In this document: in pieces, positions 22,719 to 25,374 of the stretch
How the letters are laid out: the number at the start of each line of letters is the position of its first letter
Position numbering within the stretch: the first letter of the stretch is position 1
NCBI GenBank assembly: GCA_934692905.1
Contig: CAKUUM010000038.1
Span: 1 to 25,374 of the forward strand
Direction: 5' to 3'
Length of the DNA stretch: 25,374 nt
DNA from: an uncultured Bacteroidales bacterium
Lineage (GTDB): Bacteria; Bacteroidota; Bacteroidia; Bacteroidales; Paludibacteraceae
Position numbers and translations under genes: made by a program
Notes under the pieces: model-generated
Told to the model about the DNA's origin: nothing
Seen by the model: only the letters and a program-made list of their open reading frames with translations
Databases searched by the model: none

Positions 22719-23771
22719 TCACTCCTTCTTAAAATACTTCGGATAATTATCCAGAAATCGCTGCACGGCCTCTGCGATACCGCCATAGTATTCGCCGCCC
22801 GAGGCATTCGCGTGCCCGCCGCCCCCGAATATCTCATGGGCAAACACGTTCACGGGCCTGTCTCCCTGACTGCGCAGCGAAATCTTTATCTTGGTCTTGC
22901 TGCCGTGCGCTAGCGACACCTCCGACGGGTTCACTTTGTCCTCGCGCATGAAACACGAGTAGTACACATCTTTAATCTGCAACGGCAGATTGACAATCCC
23001 CTCCGCATCACCCGATTGGAAGTTAAACTTGTACAACTCCTTTCTGCTCAAATAGATAAGTGCTGTGTGATATTCCGGAAAGATACGCATTTTCTGGTAC
23101 AGGCAATACCCCATCAGCCGCATTCTGTCTGCGGAATACGAGTTGAACACGGCGTTGTACACCGCGTCTTTATCCACGCCCAGCGACACCAGTTCCCCCA
23201 CAATCTCATACATCTCGGAGTGGTTGGAGTTGAACGAGAAGTTCCCCGTATCGGTCATCATGCCCGTGTACAGACAGGTCGCCACATCTTTTGTAATCTG
23301 CCCGTTCAATTGCCGTATCATCCTGTAAACCAACTCGCTGGCTGATGGCGAATCGAAATAGGAAATCGTCACATCTGCAAAATCCGCGGGGTGCAAGTGG
23401 TGGTCAATCAGCAGTTTCGGGCAGGTGAGTGTCATCAGTTTGTCGCCCACCACGCCAATACGTTTGGGCTCGTTGAAGTCTGTGCAAACTGCCAACTCTG
23501 CTTTCTCCAATACTTCGTTTGCCTCTTTCGTATGTGCCTCATATACAATCACTTCCTGCGCCCCGGGCATCCATGCCAGAAAACTCGGAAACGAGTTCGG
23601 CACCACCACTGTAGCCTTTTTCCCCAATCCGCGCAAATAGTGCATCATGCCCAAACTGCTGCCCATTGCGTCGCCGTCGGGGGACATATGTGTCAGAATC
23701 ACAATCTCTTGTGCGTTCTCGATGAGCCGTTGTGTGGCACTTGTTTGTTCTTGCGTCAGTTTGTTGGTCAT
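22719..23771 (-). CDS. nrnA: DHH/DHHA1 phosphoesterase, NrnA-like (nanoRNase / pAp phosphatase)
   Basis: 350 residues, the family length. The DHH domain (~1-200) has motif I ILTHMSPDGDAMGSSLG (metal ligands H28, D32, D34), motif II VCTDFN, motif III LLIDHHLHP (the DHH triad) and motif IV TGMMTDTGNF. The C-terminal DHHA1 domain has the substrate glycine loop FGGGGHANASGG. Such Mn-dependent cytoplasmic enzymes degrade 2-5-mer RNAs and dephosphorylate 3'-phosphoadenosine 5'-phosphate, taking the role of Orn in phyla that lack it. A promoter lies 22 bases before the ATG and a hairpin follows the stop, so it is monocistronic. c-di-AMP phosphodiesterase activity is a possible alternative, but no membrane or PAS domain is present. 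Confidence 0.9.
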   Translation of the reverse strand: MTNKLTQEQTSATQRLIENAQEIVILTHMSPDGDAMGSSLGMMHYLRGLGKKATVVVPNSFPSFLAWMPGAQEVIVYEAHTKEANEVLEKAELAVCTDFNEPKRIGVVGDKLMTLTCPKLLIDHHLHPADFADVTISYFDSPSASELVYRMIRQLNGQITKDVATCLYTGMMTDTGNFSFNSNHSEMYEIVGELVSLGVDKDAVYNAVFNSYSADRMRLMGYCLYQKMRIFPEYHTALIYLSRKELYKFNFQSGDAEGIVNLPLQIKDVYYSCFMREDKVNPSEVSLAHGSKTKIKISLRSQGDRPVNVFAHEIFGGGGHANASGGEYYGGIAEAVQRFLDNYPKYFKKE

Positions 23772-23792
23772 AATGGTTCAATTAAATCGCCA

Positions 23793-23824
23793 CAAAGTTA
23801 CTGCTTTTTTCCCGTTTCTCCAAA
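23793..23824 (-). promoter_or_regulatory. Bacteroidetes-type promoter of nrnA
   Basis: Minus strand TTTG (23824-23821), 20 bases, TAACTTTG (23800-23793); the leader is very short (~15 bases). Confidence 0.75.
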
Positions 23825-23884
23825 TGGAGACAACAATCCTGTTTGCCGTCCTCGTCATTTCCTCACTTAAATCCGCTCTGCCTC

Positions 23885-23915
23885 TTGCACATATCCGGAC
23901 ATTTTTGTAACTTTG
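23885..23915 (+). promoter_or_regulatory. Bacteroidetes-type promoter facing the aminotransferase gene
   Basis: TTG (23885-23887), 20 bases, TAACTTTG (23908-23915). It is divergent from the nrnA promoter 61 bases away. Transcription would start near 23922 and include the 11-bp repeat array in a ~290-base leader. Confidence 0.7.
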
Positions 23916-23986
23916 CCGCGTCAATTGCTCGTGCGTAGGCTTTGCTGATTTCCTCGGGATTTTATGCTGTCTTCCTCGGGTAAACA

Positions 23987-24030
23987 ATAGGTGATTGATA
24001 GGTGATTAATAGGTGATTGATAGGTGATTC
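23987..24030. repeat. Tandem array, four 11-bp units (ATAGGTGATTN)
   Basis: ATAGGTGATTG, ATAGGTGATTA, ATAGGTGATTG, ATAGGTGATTC in uninterrupted order. The unit resembles GTATGTGATTA of the array at 5792-5846, and both arrays end in GTGATTC. TTCCTCGGG occurs twice just upstream (about 23950 and 23972), and CGAGAGAA twice just downstream (24033-24052 area). It lies in the leader of the aminotransferase gene. Confidence 0.85.
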
Positions 24031-24210
24031 CCGAGAGAACCTCGAGAGAATTTCAATGTGTTGCAGAGTGGGGCTTGATATATCACAGGAGAACGTTCCT
24101 CTCCCTATCATGTAGAACTCAACGTATTATAATATAAAATGACGTGTTTTCGGGATGTTATAGTGAATGAGCATTGTGGATAAAAGGTGCAATAAAAACA
24201 TGATTATCAA

Positions 24211-25374
24211 ATGGCAAAAGCAGAGCATATAAACCCAAACGAATCTGTTTCGGGGCGTCCCTGTAGGAAAGACAAGACGAGCCCTATTCTTGGTCAGAAG
24301 CATGATTGTGACGGACAAGGTCAGGTGATTGCAGGTGGGCGTAACATCACCGTTACCTCCCCGCTCCTTCCGCCCTTGGACGAGTTTATCCCTTACCTGC
24401 AACAGATTTGGGACAGCAAATGGATTACCAACAACGGCTCTTTCCACAAGCAGTTGGAGCAGGCACTTGCCGGCTATCTCGGCGTGGACTATATCTCCGT
24501 ATTTACCAACGGAACCCTCCCGCTCATCACGGCTTTGCAAGCCCTGCGCATTACGGGCGAGGTGATTACCACACCTTATTCGTTTGTCGCTACCACGCAC
24601 GCCTTGTGGTGGAATGGTATCAAACCCGTCTTTGTGGATATCGACCCCAAGACGGGCAATATGGATCCCGATAAGATTGAGGCGGCTATCACACCTCATA
24701 CCACGGCTATCATGCCTGTTCACGTCTATGGTCAGCCGTGTGATACCGTGCGTATTCAGCATATTGCCGATACCTACGGACTCAAAGTCATCTACGATGC
24801 CGCCCACGCTTTCGGTGTGAAAGTGAACGGCGAGTCTGTCCTCAATGCAGGTGATATGAGTACGCTTAGTTTCCATGCCACCAAGGTGTACAATACCATT
24901 GAGGGAGGTGCAATGGTTATGCCCAATGCGGAAACCAAGCGCCGTATTGATGACTTGAAGAACTTCGGTTTCCACGACGAGGTGACGGTCGTCGCCCCGG
25001 GCATCAACTCCAAGATGGACGAGGTGCGTGCAGCGTATGGCTTGCTCAACCTGCGCTATGTAGATGCCGCTGTCGCCGCCCGCAAAGAGGTCGCCAAGCA
25101 ATATGTCAGAGCCCTTCAGGGGGTCAAAGGCATTACGCTTTTCGATTGTGAAACGCAACTCCTGCAACCCGCGCAGGACTACGATTGGAATTGTGCGTAT
25201 TTCCCGATTCTGATTGATGCAGAGCAGTATGGTATGACACGCGATGAACTCTATTTCAAGATGAAATCCGCGAACGTCCTCGGTCGCCGCTATTTCTATC
25301 CGCTCATCAGCGAGTTCTCCACCTATCGCGGTCTCCCCTCTGCCACCCCCTCTAACCACCCCCAAGCCCACCGC
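24211..25374 (+). CDS. DegT/DnrJ/EryC1/StrS sugar aminotransferase, 3' end outside window
   Basis: The frame is open to the last base of the window (388 codons visible). It is a PLP-dependent aminotransferase of the kind that makes amino sugars for O-antigen or other surface glycans. Motifs: LPPLDEFIPYLQQIWDSKWITNNG, FTNGTLPLITALQAL, PYSFVATTHAL, MPVHVYGQPCD, VIYDAAHAFGV, and the PLP lysine in SFHATKVYNTIEGG (K225 from the first ATG). Compared with relatives, which normally start just before ITVTSPLLPPL, the ATG at 24211 gives an extra ~38-45 residues (MAKAEHINPNESVSGRPCRK...) of unfamiliar composition. A GTG at 24325 would give a family-typical start with the lysine at ~187. Later genes of a glycan locus probably lie to the right. 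Confidence 0.85.
   Translation, partial: MAKAEHINPNESVSGRPCRKDKTSPILGQKHDCDGQGQVIAGGRNITVTSPLLPPLDEFIPYLQQIWDSKWITNNGSFHKQLEQALAGYLGVDYISVFTNGTLPLITALQALRITGEVITTPYSFVATTHALWWNGIKPVFVDIDPKTGNMDPDKIEAAITPHTTAIMPVHVYGQPCDTVRIQHIADTYGLKVIYDAAHAFGVKVNGESVLNAGDMSTLSFHATKVYNTIEGGAMVMPNAETKRRIDDLKNFGFHDEVTVVAPGINSKMDEVRAAYGLLNLRYVDAAVAARKEVAKQYVRALQGVKGITLFDCETQLLQPAQDYDWNCAYFPILIDAEQYGMTRDELYFKMKSANVLGRRYFYPLISEFSTYRGLPSATPSNHPQAHR

Noticed and set aside
24127..25371. Long open frame on the minus strand at the right edge (414 codons)
   Set aside because: It is fully antisense to the aminotransferase, whose motifs and PLP lysine are unmistakable; the antisense product has no recognisable features.

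Overview
The window looks like chromosomal DNA of a Bacteroidota bacterium, most likely order Bacteroidales. The evidence is a TonB-dependent receptor, a PCMD-domain protein, a PorT-like type IX secretion (T9SS) component, a protein with a T9SS C-terminal sorting domain, a Rho factor with a large disordered insertion, a SusA-like periplasmic amylase, and seven promoters of the Bacteroidetes sigma-ABfr type (TTG, 20 bases, TAnnTTTG). No genus can be named from the sequence alone.

Layout, left to right. 2-916 (+) is the 3' end of a TonB-dependent receptor gene, closed by a terminator. 1122-5709 (+) is a four-gene operon: an MGDG-synthase-type glycosyltransferase, a secreted esterase overlapping it by 11 bases, a PCMD-domain protein and a second secreted alpha/beta hydrolase. 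5710-5995 holds an 11-bp-period tandem repeat and a terminator. 13287 down to 5996 (-) is a tightly packed run: rho, aroQ, an outer-membrane receptor-like protein (ATGA overlap with aroQ), a PorT-like protein (start overlaps the previous stop) and a beta-helix lipoprotein. mtaB (-) lies just upstream with its own promoter.

About 14720-17700 is a visibly AT-rich stretch unlike its neighbours. It contains a solitary, structurally intact 5S rRNA gene with no 16S, tRNA or 23S beside it, a frameshifted gene remnant directly abutting it, two small unrecognised reading frames, several perfect inverted repeats and a large surface protein. 18018-18943 (-) is a short T9SS cargo gene with a promoter about 420 bases upstream. 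Its long leader contains a 158-base nested inverted repeat with two mutually exclusive pairings. I consider this and the lone 5S gene the most interesting features here.

19435-23771 (-) carries a SIMPL-domain protein, a SusA-like GH13 amylase, RNase P RNA, tRNA-Gly(CCC) and an NrnA-like DHH phosphoesterase. The right edge (+) has a promoter, a second 11-bp-period array related to the first, and a truncated DegT/DnrJ/EryC1 sugar aminotransferase.

Functionally the window mixes housekeeping genes (rho, aroQ, mtaB, nrnA, rnpB, tRNA, 5S) with cell-envelope and surface functions (T9SS, TonB-dependent uptake, glycolipid or polysaccharide metabolism). I see no CRISPR array, no transposase or integrase, and no convincing defence system.
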